Part shown: positions 6,879-14,284 of the stretch, piece after piece
How the letters are laid out: every line of letters begins with the position of its first letter
Numbering within the stretch: the first letter of the stretch is position 1
From: Chloroflexi bacterium UBA4736
GTDB taxonomy: Bacteria > Chloroflexota > Dormibacteria > Dormibacterales > Dormibacteraceae
Direction of reading: 5' to 3'
Assembly: GCA_002404015.1 (NCBI GenBank)
Contig: DHIW01000108.1
Coordinates: 8,499 to 72,498 of the forward strand
Length of the DNA: 64,000 nucleotides
Notes under the pieces: model-generated
What the model was told of the DNA's origin: nothing
Seen by the model: only the letters and a program-made list of their open reading frames with translations
The model's database searches: none
Program-made: the position numbers and the translations under genes

Positions 6879-8075
6879 ATGGTTTCCTACAAGCTGAGCG
6901 ACGAACAGAGGGAGATTCGGGACTGGGTTCACGACTTCGCGGAGCGTGAGATCAGGCCCGTGGCCCACGAATACGACGAGAAAGAGGAGTTCCCGTGGCC
7001 GATCGTCAAGAAGGCCGCGGAGATCGGGCTGTACTCGCACGAGTTCCTGGGCCAGACCTTCCAGGACGAGAGCGGCATCATGCCGGCGATAGTGGCCGAG
7101 GAGCTGACCTGGGGCTGCGCCGGGATCGCACTGGCCATCCAGGGCACGGGTTTGCCGGTGGCCGCGATCTTCGGCCAGGGCACCCCCGAGCAGATCTCGA
7201 CCTGGATCCCGGCCTGCTACGGCTCGGCCAAGGAGCCCGCCCTGGGCGCCTTCTGCGCCACCGAGGCTGACGCCGGCTCCGACGTCGGCGCCTACAAGAC
7301 CAGCGCCACCAAGAAGAACGGCGACTGGGTCCTGAACGGGGAGAAGGTCTTCATCACCAACGGCGGGATCGCCGACGTGCACGTCGTCGTGGCCTCGGTG
7401 GACCGATCGCTGGCGGGTCGCGGTCAGGCCTCCTTCGTGGTGCCCAAGGGCACGCCCGGGCTCTCCCAGGGCAAGAAGGAGAAGAAGATGGGGATCCGGG
7501 CCTCGCACACGGCCACTGTCATCCTGAACGAGGTCACGGTGCCCTCCGACTGCCTGCTGGGCGGCGAGGAGAAGCTGGAGGCCAAGCTGGCGCGGGCCCG
7601 CGAGGGCCATTCCACCGGGCGCACCAACGTGGCAATGAAGACGTTCGAGTCGACCCGGCCGATCGTGGGCGCCCAGGCGCTGGGCATTGCCCGCGCCGCC
7701 TACGAGTTCGCGCTCCAGTACGCCAAGGAGCGCAAGCAGTTCGGACACCCGATCATCGAGAACCAGGCGATCGCCTTCAAGCTGGCCGACATGGCCATGA
7801 ACATCGAGGCGGCCCGGGGCCTGATCTGGCGAGCGCTCTGGGAGAGTCGAAACGGCGGCGAGTTCAAGAAGGCCGAGGGCTCCATGGCCAAGCTGTTCGC
7901 CGGCGAGGTGGCGGTCAAGGTGACCGAAGACGCGATCCAGATCTGCGGCGGGTACGGCTATATCCGGGACTTCCCGGTCGAGAAGTGGCACCGCGACGCC
8001 AAGATCTACACGCTTTTCGAGGGCACCTCGGAGATCCAGCGACTGGTCATCTCGCGGACGATCGCGGCGGCCTAG
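6879..8075 (+). CDS. Acyl-CoA dehydrogenase
   Basis: 398-residue flavoprotein that introduces the alpha-beta double bond into an acyl-CoA. The family layout is complete: N-terminal helices (LSDEQREIRDWVHDFAEREI), the FAD-contact GAFCATEADAGSD, and the C-terminal signature ICGGYGYIRDFPVEKWHRD followed by IYTLFEGTSEIQ, where the Glu of FEGT is the usual catalytic base. ATG 6879. The tetR gene follows three bases after its stop, and the upstream inverted repeat suggests control by it. Chain-length specificity cannot be read from sequence. Confidence 0.92.
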   Translation: MVSYKLSDEQREIRDWVHDFAEREIRPVAHEYDEKEEFPWPIVKKAAEIGLYSHEFLGQTFQDESGIMPAIVAEELTWGCAGIALAIQGTGLPVAAIFGQGTPEQISTWIPACYGSAKEPALGAFCATEADAGSDVGAYKTSATKKNGDWVLNGEKVFITNGGIADVHVVVASVDRSLAGRGQASFVVPKGTPGLSQGKKEKKMGIRASHTATVILNEVTVPSDCLLGGEEKLEAKLARAREGHSTGRTNVAMKTFESTRPIVGAQALGIARAAYEFALQYAKERKQFGHPIIENQAIAFKLADMAMNIEAARGLIWRALWESRNGGEFKKAEGSMAKLFAGEVAVKVTEDAIQICGGYGYIRDFPVEKWHRDAKIYTLFEGTSEIQRLVISRTIAAA

Positions 8076-8077
8076 CG

Positions 8078-8680
8078 GTGCAGGCCGTGGCCACGGCGGT
8101 GGGCTCGTCGCGGGACCTGCGCAAAGCGGCGCGGCGGCACCGCCTGCTCGAGGCGGCGCTCCGCCTGTTCAGCGAGCAGGGCTACCACGACACGACCGTC
8201 GACGACGTGGTGGCGGCGGCGCGGACCTCCAAGAGCGCGTTCTACGAGCACTTCGAGTCCAAAGAGGACTGCTTCCGGGTGCTGCTTGCGGCCGAGGGGG
8301 GGGACCTTATGAAGGCCGTCGTGGACGCGGCCGGCCGCGGTTCGGGGCCCCGCGACCGGGTGCGGCGGGGGATCGACGCGTTCGTGCGGACCTGCGCCAG
8401 CCGCAGCCGGGTGGCGCGCCTGTTCCTGGTCGAGTCGGTGGGCGTCTCGCCGGCCATCGAGGAGGTCCGGCACGAGATCCAGGGCCGGTTCGCGGCGATG
8501 GTGGAGTCGGAGGTGCAGCACGCCGCCGCCAGCGACGACTTCTACGCCTCGGTTGACCCGATCGTGTACGGGCGAGCTGTGGTGGGCGCCGTGAACGAGG
8601 CGACCGGGTATTTCGTGACCCACGCCGAAGACGACCCCCGGGCGGTCAGCGAAGGGCTCTGCCGCATCTTCGCGCCCTGA
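8078..8680 (+). CDS. TetR-family transcriptional regulator
   Basis: 200 residues from GTG 8078. The N-terminal helix-turn-helix is standard (RLLEAALRLFSEQGYHDTTV, then a recognition helix in TSKSAFYEHFESKEDCF); the C-terminal half is a ligand-binding helical domain. It lies directly behind the acyl-CoA dehydrogenase, and a perfect inverted repeat stands at that operon's promoter, so it probably represses its own operon and responds to an acyl-CoA or related ligand. The ligand is unknown. Confidence 0.88.
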   Translation: MQAVATAVGSSRDLRKAARRHRLLEAALRLFSEQGYHDTTVDDVVAAARTSKSAFYEHFESKEDCFRVLLAAEGGDLMKAVVDAAGRGSGPRDRVRRGIDAFVRTCASRSRVARLFLVESVGVSPAIEEVRHEIQGRFAAMVESEVQHAAASDDFYASVDPIVYGRAVVGAVNEATGYFVTHAEDDPRAVSEGLCRIFAP

Positions 8681-8690
8681 GGGGCCTGGG

Positions 8691-8719
8691 TTGCGCCCCG
8701 AACACTTGTTCGCTATACT
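8691..8719 (+). promoter_or_regulatory. SOS promoter: LexA box inside the -35/-10 spacer
   Basis: -35 TTGCGC (8691-8696) and -10 TATACT (8714-8719) are 17 bp apart. The spacer holds the perfect palindrome CGAAC-ACTT-GTTCG (8699-8712), the Gram-positive/actinobacterial LexA operator. The predicted start site is ~5 bases before the ATG at 8731, so the message is almost leaderless. The same geometry occurs at recA and the YneA-like gene in this window. Confidence 0.85.
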
Positions 8720-8730
8720 CGACATCAACC

Positions 8731-9126
8731 ATGCGAACATTGGGCACCCAGGTCCGGCTGCGGCGCCTGCTGCGCGTGCAGGCGGACTTTCAGCAGCGGC
8801 TGGCGCTGGAGGCCGAGCCTCGGCGCGTGGCCAAGGGCGCGGCGGTTCGCCTGATCGACCTGGTGGCCGGCGTGCGCGCCACCTGGCTGCAGGAGTCGGC
8901 GGGCCTTCACCTGGGCCGGCTCCGGGGCCACGTCAGCCGCTCTCTGGCCGCCATGGAGGTGGCCGCGGCGTCGCTGGAGCAGCCCGGTGCCGACTACGCG
9001 TCGCTGTTCGGTGAGCTGCGAGATGCCGGGATGCCGCTGGTGTTCTTCCTGCGCGGGCTGGAGGAGTCTGACGAGCTGGCGCTCGGCGAGTGGCTGGAGC
9101 CGGCCGTGCTCAGCCGCTCTGCCTGA
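8731..9126 (+). CDS. Putative SOS-induced protein of unknown function (131 aa)
   Basis: 131-residue, Arg/Leu/Ala-rich and predicted all-helical protein with no recognised domain, signal peptide or long membrane segment. The first half is strongly basic (RLRRLLRV, EPRRVAKGAAVRL); the second half is more acidic and ends with a hydrophobic GMPLVFFLRGLEESDELALGE stretch. It is monocistronic and has a near-ideal LexA box in its promoter, so it is most likely induced by DNA damage. ATG 8731 is 12 bases after the -10. It could be a DNA-binding helper, a division or nuclease modulator; nothing in the sequence decides. Confidence 0.75.
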   Translation: MRTLGTQVRLRRLLRVQADFQQRLALEAEPRRVAKGAAVRLIDLVAGVRATWLQESAGLHLGRLRGHVSRSLAAMEVAAASLEQPGADYASLFGELRDAGMPLVFFLRGLEESDELALGEWLEPAVLSRSA

Positions 9127-9280
9127 CCCGGTCCAGCCTTGTGCTTGGTTTAACAGCGATTATCGTTAGCATTAACCCGCCCGGACCGGCGGTCGGTAAG
9201 CCGAGTCAGGAACCCTCCCTGGGTCTCCCCACCCTGTCCGCCCGCGTGTCGTCTCGGGTGTCGAGACGCGATCGGTCTGT
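9127..9280. other. Intergenic region between convergent genes, one hairpin
   Basis: 154 bases between the SOS orphan gene and the leftward tad genes. A perfect 7-bp stem (CGTCTCG 9250-9256, CGAGACG 9262-9268, 5-base loop) could end transcription from either side but lacks a U-tract. An AT-richer patch at 9150-9176 precedes it. I see no gene here. Confidence 0.4.
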
Positions 9281-9829
9281 CTAGCCTTCGATCAGCTCGG
9301 AGGCCTGGGTGGTTATCTGCAGGGTGCCTGGAGAGAAGGCGGCCTGCAGCAGCGGCGTAATGAACTTGTAGGTGTACACCGCCTTGACGGTCACCACGGT
9401 GCCGGGCTTGACGCATTCGGTCGACGCGTAGGTGCCGCCCCCCGCTTTGGCTGCCCCGACAAAGGCGTTGCTGGCGGCGCTGTACTGGCCGCAGGCCGTG
9501 CCTCCGCCGATCCCGGGAATCAAATAGCTGACAGTCACGTACGACGGCGCGGACGACGTGTAATCCACGTTGCTGATCGTGGCCGGGATGGCGGTCAAGA
9601 CCAGCTTGCTCTCGATCGTGTTGGCCGACGGTGGGTTGGCATTGGTCCAGGCGGAGGGATTGACCGACCCATATCTGGCTGCCGATCGGGCGGCATTGGT
9701 GGCGGAGATGTGGCCCGAGAAGAAGTACCCCCAGTCCATGATTCCGAGCACAACCACAAATAGGAGAAGGCCGACCAGGGCGAACTCGACCATCGATTGG
9801 CCCCGCTGCCGGCGATGCCGCCGCGTCAT
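9281..9829 (-). CDS. TadE-like pilus assembly protein 1
   Basis: 182 residues from ATG 9829. The basic leader RRHRRQRGQSMVEFALVG followed by a single hydrophobic segment (LLLFVVVLGIMDWGYFF) is the TadE signature; the rest is extracellular. Two cysteines (TACGQY and TECVKPG) may pair. It ends a leftward three-gene set tadE-tadG-tadE with 1-4-base overlaps. The minor-pilin-like partner at 11058 shares the NAFVGA-KAG-GTYA-TECV pattern, showing the two arose by duplication. Confidence 0.82.
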   Translation of the reverse strand: MTRRHRRQRGQSMVEFALVGLLLFVVVLGIMDWGYFFSGHISATNAARSAARYGSVNPSAWTNANPPSANTIESKLVLTAIPATISNVDYTSSAPSYVTVSYLIPGIGGGTACGQYSAASNAFVGAAKAGGGTYASTECVKPGTVVTVKAVYTYKFITPLLQAAFSPGTLQITTQASELIEG

Positions 9830-11061
9830 GCGATCATCCGGAGCTTGCCCGGCGCCACATAATTGCCACTCGCGGTGTACGTCACGTTGAGCCGGCCTCC
9901 GTGGTCGACATCGATCGTGCCGACGATCACACGCGCGGTCAGGCTCTGGTGGGATCCGATGGGGATGTACAGGTTCATCGAGGGCGCGTAGACTGTCCCG
10001 GTCGGAGCGGCGCTGCCGCCGATCGTGATGGTGGCGGTGTTGTTGCGATCCCCGAACCACACCAGTCCGGTGTAGTCGCTTCCGCTCGGGGGCGCCGACA
10101 CCGTGAGGCTGCCGCCGATGCTGATGTCGCCTGGATCCGTGGGCGTTGCGCACTGAATCGCATGGCGAGTCCCGTCGGCGCAGGAGAAGTACATGAAAAC
10201 GCTGTTACCTCTCAGAGTCCCGCCGATGTCCATCCCCCCCGTGATGATGTATTGGCCCGGGTTCATGGTCACCGTTATCCCCGACACGACGGTGATCTTG
10301 CCGTAGGTCCCGGGATTGATGGTTTGCGTGGCGGCGTACACGACGTCATTGCCGACGGCCCCCAGCGGGGGCACCGGCAAGGCGCTCAAGGGGTCCACAA
10401 AGACCTGCAGCGGACCGGTCGTGGCGGCGGGAGTGGTTGTCCCGGTGACAGATCCCACGGAAGTGACGGCGGTGGCACTTATCCCGCTACCACCACTCAC
10501 CAGGATCGCCGGGCTGCCGCTCGAGAGCACGTTCAAGGCGCCGCCGGAGACGGTGATCTGCCCGCCGTTGTTGGCGGACACCGCTGGGCTGGCCGTCGCC
10601 GAGAGCGAGCAGACCCCACAGCCCGTCGACGCCTGCGTGATGCTCACGGTCGCGGTGGCGCTGATGCTGGCGGAGTCGATTCCCATCACGGGCAGGAACA
10701 GGGTCTGGAAGTTGTGAGCGACCGCGGCCGTCACCGTGGCCACGCTGGTCGGGACGCTCGTGACCGAACCGGCGCCGTCCTTGTAGGTGACGGTGACGTC
10801 CGCTGCATCGATTCCGGCAAAGCCGGCCACCGCGATGGCGATGTTGGTGGCGTCGGTCGTCGTATAGGCGTAGTTGTCCGCATTGATGACGGCGGTGGCG
10901 GCGGCCAGCGCCGCGCCATCGGCGGCGTTTTGGGACTGCCGCTGCTGGGCCTGGATCTCCCCGCCGTCCACCGCCAGGCCGACAAATCCGATCAGAAGGA
11001 GTGACAACGCAGCCGCCAGCACCAGGACCGAGCCTTGCTGACCGCTGTCTCCCCCCCTCAT
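9826..11061 (-). CDS. TadG-like surface protein
   Basis: 411 residues from ATG 11061. The N-terminus GQQGSVLVLAAALSLLLIGF plus VDGGEIQAQQRQSQNAADGAALAAA is the classic Flp pilus-assembly TadG/TadE-G-like opening: one membrane anchor, then an exposed domain. The rest is a Gly/Ser/Thr/Val-rich beta-structured region with one CGVC pair and no von Willebrand factor A motif that I can see. It overlaps both neighbouring tadE genes (ATGA), so it is co-translated. Role: envelope-anchored partner of Tad pili or a secreted surface protein. Confidence 0.78.
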   Translation of the reverse strand: MRGGDSGQQGSVLVLAAALSLLLIGFVGLAVDGGEIQAQQRQSQNAADGAALAAATAVINADNYAYTTTDATNIAIAVAGFAGIDAADVTVTYKDGAGSVTSVPTSVATVTAAVAHNFQTLFLPVMGIDSASISATATVSITQASTGCGVCSLSATASPAVSANNGGQITVSGGALNVLSSGSPAILVSGGSGISATAVTSVGSVTGTTTPAATTGPLQVFVDPLSALPVPPLGAVGNDVVYAATQTINPGTYGKITVVSGITVTMNPGQYIITGGMDIGGTLRGNSVFMYFSCADGTRHAIQCATPTDPGDISIGGSLTVSAPPSGSDYTGLVWFGDRNNTATITIGGSAAPTGTVYAPSMNLYIPIGSHQSLTARVIVGTIDVDHGGRLNVTYTASGNYVAPGKLRMIA

Positions 11062-11609
11062 GACTGGATCACGAAGGAGGCGCTTGAACCGACCGGGAAG
11101 GTGGCGAACTGTGAGATGAACGGAGTAAGTGGCGGATAGTCGTAGAGGACGGTCACCTGGACGATGTTGCCGACCGCGACGCACTCGGTGAGCGCGTACG
11201 TCCCGCTGCCCGCCTTGGGTGCGCCTACGAACGCATTGGTTGGCTGGTCGTAGCGGCCGCAGAAGATGGTCGTCGTGGTACCAGGGGTCCAGACGAAGTA
11301 CTTGATCTGTATGTGCGAGCTGTTGTTGATCACCGACAGCGTGTCGCCCGAGTAGAGAACCTGGCCCTGGATCGTGTTGTCCGCCGGCGTGGCCGAGGAG
11401 CTCCAACCCTGATTGAAGTCGCCGGAGTGCAGCGACGCCCAGCGGGCGCCCACGCGAGCGGCGTTGGCCACCTCGAGGCGCTTGCTGTAAGCCAGGCCGA
11501 AATCGATCGTGGCACCCAGCAGGAGGAGCAGGATCGGGGCGACGAGCGCGAATTCCACCATCGATTGGGCGCTCTGCCGCCGGCGCCGGCGCTGCTTGAC
11601 CTCACTCAC
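11058..11609 (-). CDS. TadE-like pilus assembly protein 2
   Basis: 183 residues if started at GTG 11609; an ATG at 11717 in the same frame would add 36 unconserved residues. The TadE signature QSMVEFALVAPILLLLLGATIDFGLAY follows an Arg-rich leader, then an extracellular domain with cysteines in IFCGRYDQ and TECVAVG. First gene of the leftward tadE-tadG-tadE operon, divergent from cpaB. The shorter form starts four residues before the Arg run, as usual for TadE, which is why I chose it. Confidence 0.78.
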   Translation of the reverse strand: MSEVKQRRRRRQSAQSMVEFALVAPILLLLLGATIDFGLAYSKRLEVANAARVGARWASLHSGDFNQGWSSSATPADNTIQGQVLYSGDTLSVINNSSHIQIKYFVWTPGTTTTIFCGRYDQPTNAFVGAPKAGSGTYALTECVAVGNIVQVTVLYDYPPLTPFISQFATFPVGSSASFVIQS

Positions 11610-11754
11610 CTGTCGGGACCCCAACCGCGTGCCGGCTCGAATCTGGCGACCCTCGATATCGCTGGGATCGGGTCGGGAGCGTGGGAACGTCACTGTATTC
11701 AGGGGAGGTAACGGCATGGCTTGCTTTTTCTTTTGGAATTAGCCGCAGAGAGGG

Positions 11755-11782
11755 TTGAATTAGCCCTGGTTGCGCGTAACAT
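11755..11782 (+). promoter_or_regulatory. Candidate promoter of cpaB-tadC
   Basis: TTGAAT (11755-11760) and TAACAT (11777-11782) are 16 bp apart, upstream of ATG 11795. The leader would be only about six bases. A T-rich tract (11725-11734) lies just upstream, in the divergent spacer with tadE. Confidence 0.4.
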
Positions 11783-11794
11783 CCCGTTCGGCCT

Positions 11795-12610
11795 ATGGCA
11801 ATTCAAAGCACTCCGCAAGCACGTCGAACCTCCATGTCCTTCACCATCCTCGGAATCGTCCTGGCCATTTTGGGCTTTGGATTGGTCCTTCTAGTCGGCA
11901 CCGTCGCAAGCGGCAAGGCAGTCGGATCCGTTGGGGGCGGGGCCACGACGGACGTCGTCGTCGCAGCCAACGATGTGGCTATCCGAACCCCACTCCAGGC
12001 CACCGACGTCAAGGTGGCCCGCTTCGCAACCGGTGACGTCCCGCCGGGCGGTTTCGCGCGCGTGAACGACGTCAAGAACCTGGTCGCCGGTGTGGACATC
12101 AAGAAGGGGCAGGCCCTGACCTCCAACATGCTGGTCAAGTCGGGGGACAGCGTGATCGGCGCCCAGAGCGCCTATCTCCCCCTCCCCACCGGCTACGTCG
12201 CCCTCACCATCCCGACCGGTGAGCAGCAGGGTGTCGGCGGGTTCATCCAGCCCGGCGACTACATCTCGCTGGTGGCGATCGTGAAGGTGAACGGCATCCA
12301 GACGAACAACGTGCGCACCGTCTACACGAACGTGCACGTGCTGCGTGTGGGCCCGTCCAGCGCCGACACCTCGGCCACGCCCACCAAGGGCGGGGTCTCG
12401 AGCAGCCTCACGGTGGTCGTGACGCAGTGCCAGGCTGAGTACGTGAACTGGTTCGTCTCCAACGAGCAGCTCAAGTACACGCTGGAGTCCTACAAGGACT
12501 ACAAGCCGCAGGACACCAGCGTCGACGCCACGTGTCCGTCGGTGGCCGCGGCCGGCGGCGTGAAGGAATCCGACGTGATCAAGAGGTGGCCCGGGATCAA
12601 CGGGGCGTGA
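11795..12610 (+). CDS. cpaB: Flp pilus assembly protein CpaB/RcpC
   Basis: 271 residues from ATG 11795 (an internal ATG at 11834 is possible). One N-terminal membrane segment (ILGIVLAILGFGLVLLVG), then a SAF domain beginning VVVAANDVAIRTPLQATDV with the characteristic PPGGFARV-NDVKNLVAGVDI-KKGQAL sequence, and an RcpC/CpaB C-terminal part. CpaB is the periplasmic or cell-wall component of Tad pilus machines. Together with tadC it forms a short rightward operon; the ATPase (TadA/CpaF) and TadB are not in this window. Confidence 0.88.
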   Translation: MAIQSTPQARRTSMSFTILGIVLAILGFGLVLLVGTVASGKAVGSVGGGATTDVVVAANDVAIRTPLQATDVKVARFATGDVPPGGFARVNDVKNLVAGVDIKKGQALTSNMLVKSGDSVIGAQSAYLPLPTGYVALTIPTGEQQGVGGFIQPGDYISLVAIVKVNGIQTNNVRTVYTNVHVLRVGPSSADTSATPTKGGVSSSLTVVVTQCQAEYVNWFVSNEQLKYTLESYKDYKPQDTSVDATCPSVAAAGGVKESDVIKRWPGINGA

Positions 12611-12617
12611 TCAGGCC

Positions 12618-13550
12618 GTGAGCCCGATCGAAATTCTCGGCGCCTTGATCGTGGCCGGCGGGATCTACATGACGGTGTGGAGCATGGGCCGCCGGCGCGA
12701 CGTCGAGAGCGATCCACTGAGCGCACGCCTCCGGGTCTATGACGGCTTCGTCAAGATGACCGAGGAGGAGATCGAGCTCAACACCAAGTCGTTCTCCGAG
12801 CGCGTCGTGCAGCCGGCGGTCGAGAAGCTGAGCAACTACCTCTCAAAGCGCGTGTCGGCCAACCAGCGCCAGGCGCTGCAGTTCAAGATGGACCTGGCGG
12901 GCCGGCCCGCCAACCTCTCGCCCGAGGACTTCATGGCGGTCCGGATCGGACTCGCCATCCTCCTCTTCATCGTGGGACTTGGGCTCGGGTTCTTCCTGCA
13001 TACCCCGCTCTACGAGGCGATCGGGGCGGTGGTGGGCGCCACCATGGGTTACTTCGGACCCATGCTCTGGCTGAACCAGAAGGTGGGCGACCGGCGCAAG
13101 CAGATCCAGCGCGCGCTCCCCGACGCCCTTGACCTGCTGACGATCTCCGTCGAGGCGGGCCTGGCGTTCGACGCCGCGGTCGTCCGGGTGGTCGAGAAGT
13201 TTCACAACGCGCTGACCGACGAGCTGAACCAGGTCAGCATCGAGTCCAAGCTGGGCCGTCCCCGCCTCGAGGCGCTCGACGCGATGGGCCGCCGCTGCGG
13301 GGTTCCCGACCTGCACAACTTCGTGCAGGCGATCATCCAGTCCGAGCAGATGGGCGTCGGCATCGCCCGGATCCTGCGCCTGCAGTCGGACGAGATCCGG
13401 CGCAAGCGCCGCCAGTACGCCCAGGAGAAGGCCGCCCAGGCCACCCTGAAGATGCTCCTGCCGATGGTGGGGTGCATCTTCCCCACCCTGTGGATCGTGC
13501 TCCTCGGCCCGGCGATCCTGATCATCATCAAGACGCGCGGGAGCGGCTAG
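12618..13550 (+). CDS. tadC: TadC-type type II secretion F-family protein
   Basis: 310 residues from GTG 12618. The type II/IV secretion F domain is visible in its typical order: QRALPDALDLLTISVEAGLAFDAAV, a cytoplasmic helical part with GRPRLEALDAMGRRCGVPDL, then FVQAIIQSEQMGVGIARILR and two C-terminal membrane helices. Upstream are two further hydrophobic segments near residues 105-145. TadC pairs with TadB as the inner-membrane platform for Flp pilus extension; no TadB is adjacent. Confidence 0.85.
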   Translation: MSPIEILGALIVAGGIYMTVWSMGRRRDVESDPLSARLRVYDGFVKMTEEEIELNTKSFSERVVQPAVEKLSNYLSKRVSANQRQALQFKMDLAGRPANLSPEDFMAVRIGLAILLFIVGLGLGFFLHTPLYEAIGAVVGATMGYFGPMLWLNQKVGDRRKQIQRALPDALDLLTISVEAGLAFDAAVVRVVEKFHNALTDELNQVSIESKLGRPRLEALDAMGRRCGVPDLHNFVQAIIQSEQMGVGIARILRLQSDEIRRKRRQYAQEKAAQATLKMLLPMVGCIFPTLWIVLLGPAILIIIKTRGSG

Positions 13551-13587
13551 AGACTTTTAGTCGGCCCACAGGCCGCCACGCTGAAGG

Positions 13588-13806
13588 TCAAGCGCGAAGG
13601 ACGCGGCGAAGCCGCTCGGGATCGACGCGGCCTTCGGCGACCACCTGGCCGTCGAGCAGGACCACGGGAACCCGGAAGTCGTAGAGCGCCGACAGCTCCT
13701 GGTCAGCGTCCACGTCGCGCAGCACCGGCTCCAAGCCCAGCTCTCTCAGTGCCACCTCGGCCTCGTCACAGAGGTGGCAGCCGGCGCGCGTGACCAGTTC
13801 CAGCAC
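13588..13806 (-). CDS. Glutaredoxin-family thiol protein
   Basis: 72-residue thioredoxin-fold protein. The redox motif CHLC (C10, C13), the cis-Pro segment FRVPVVLLDG and the C-terminal helix PERLRRVLRA match the short glutaredoxin/DUF836 group found beside other metabolic genes in high-GC bacteria. GTG start at 13806. It lies convergent to tadC and just downstream of the YneA-like gene (13822), possibly in the same transcript. Partner unknown. Confidence 0.8.
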   Translation of the reverse strand: MLELVTRAGCHLCDEAEVALRELGLEPVLRDVDADQELSALYDFRVPVVLLDGQVVAEGRVDPERLRRVLRA

Positions 13807-13821
13807 CTGCCAAGGGTAGGG

Positions 13822-14142
13822 CTAGATGGAGGGCACCTTGAGCTTCTGGCCGGTCAGCACGAGCGGGCTCGAGAGCCCGTTCGCGGCCTCGATCTCCCCC
13901 ACCTTCTCGCGGACGTCGGCGCCCGGATAGCGGTCGCTGGCGATCCCCCAGAGTGTGTCACCCGGCCCCACGGTCACGGTTTCGTAAGTGCTGGGCGCGC
14001 TCCCGTGCACCACCTGGGCGAACCCCATGCCGAGCGCCACGACCACGCCCGCCCCGAGCGCCAGCTGCCGAGCCGGCTTCTTCCAGGGCGTGTCTGGCCG
14101 GCGGCGACGAAGGCGGCGGTAGTCGACCGTGGCGGCGTACAT
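13822..14142 (-). CDS. YneA/DivS-like SOS cell-division inhibitor (TM + LysM)
   Basis: 106 residues: a short Arg-rich cytoplasmic head, one membrane helix (about 26-44), then a single LysM domain (about 55-104: VTVGPGDTLWGIASDRYPG ... LVLTGQKLKVP). Single-pass LysM proteins encoded divergently from lexA are the hallmark of Bacillus YneA and the actinobacterial Rv2719c/DivS group, which delay division during DNA damage. Here the promoter has a LexA box in its spacer. Function is inferred from architecture, position and operator; sequence similarity to YneA outside LysM is slight. Confidence 0.8.
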   Translation of the reverse strand: MYAATVDYRRLRRRRPDTPWKKPARQLALGAGVVVALGMGFAQVVHGSAPSTYETVTVGPGDTLWGIASDRYPGADVREKVGEIEAANGLSSPLVLTGQKLKVPSI

Positions 14143-14154
14143 CTGTTCGCTCAG

Positions 14155-14183
14155 ATAGTAGGACGAACAGGCGTTCGCGTCAA
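14155..14183 (-). promoter_or_regulatory. SOS promoter of the YneA-like gene with LexA box 1
   Basis: Reading leftward, -35 TTGACG (14183-14178) and -10 TACTAT (14160-14155) are separated by 17 bp. CGAAC-AGGC-GTTCG (14164-14177), a perfect LexA palindrome, fills the spacer. Confidence 0.85.
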
Positions 14184-14190
14184 CTGTTTA

Positions 14191-14230
14191 CGAACAAAAG
14201 TTTGCCTGGAACCCGAAAAGCTGATAAGTT
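14191..14230 (+). promoter_or_regulatory. lexA promoter with LexA box 2 (autoregulation)
   Basis: CGAAC-AAAA-GTTTG (14191-14204, one mismatch from perfect symmetry) overlaps the candidate -35 TTGCCT (14202-14207); a -10 TAAGTT (14225-14230) follows after 17 bp. A clear ribosome site GAGGAAG (14272-14278) sits six bases before the TTG start of lexA. A weaker box at lexA itself is the usual arrangement. Confidence 0.75.
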
Positions 14231-14284
14231 GGCCCCGGCCGGTCGACGGCCACCCACTCATCGCACCCCACGAGGAAGCAAGTT

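Noticed and set aside
9250..9268. Perfect 7-bp palindrome downstream of the tad genes as a regulator site
   Set aside because: It is between two convergent gene ends, so a 3'-end hairpin is the simpler reading.
13588..13806. Glutaredoxin gene as another SOS target
   Set aside because: It may be read from the YneA-like promoter, but it has no box of its own and nothing shows it is part of the response.
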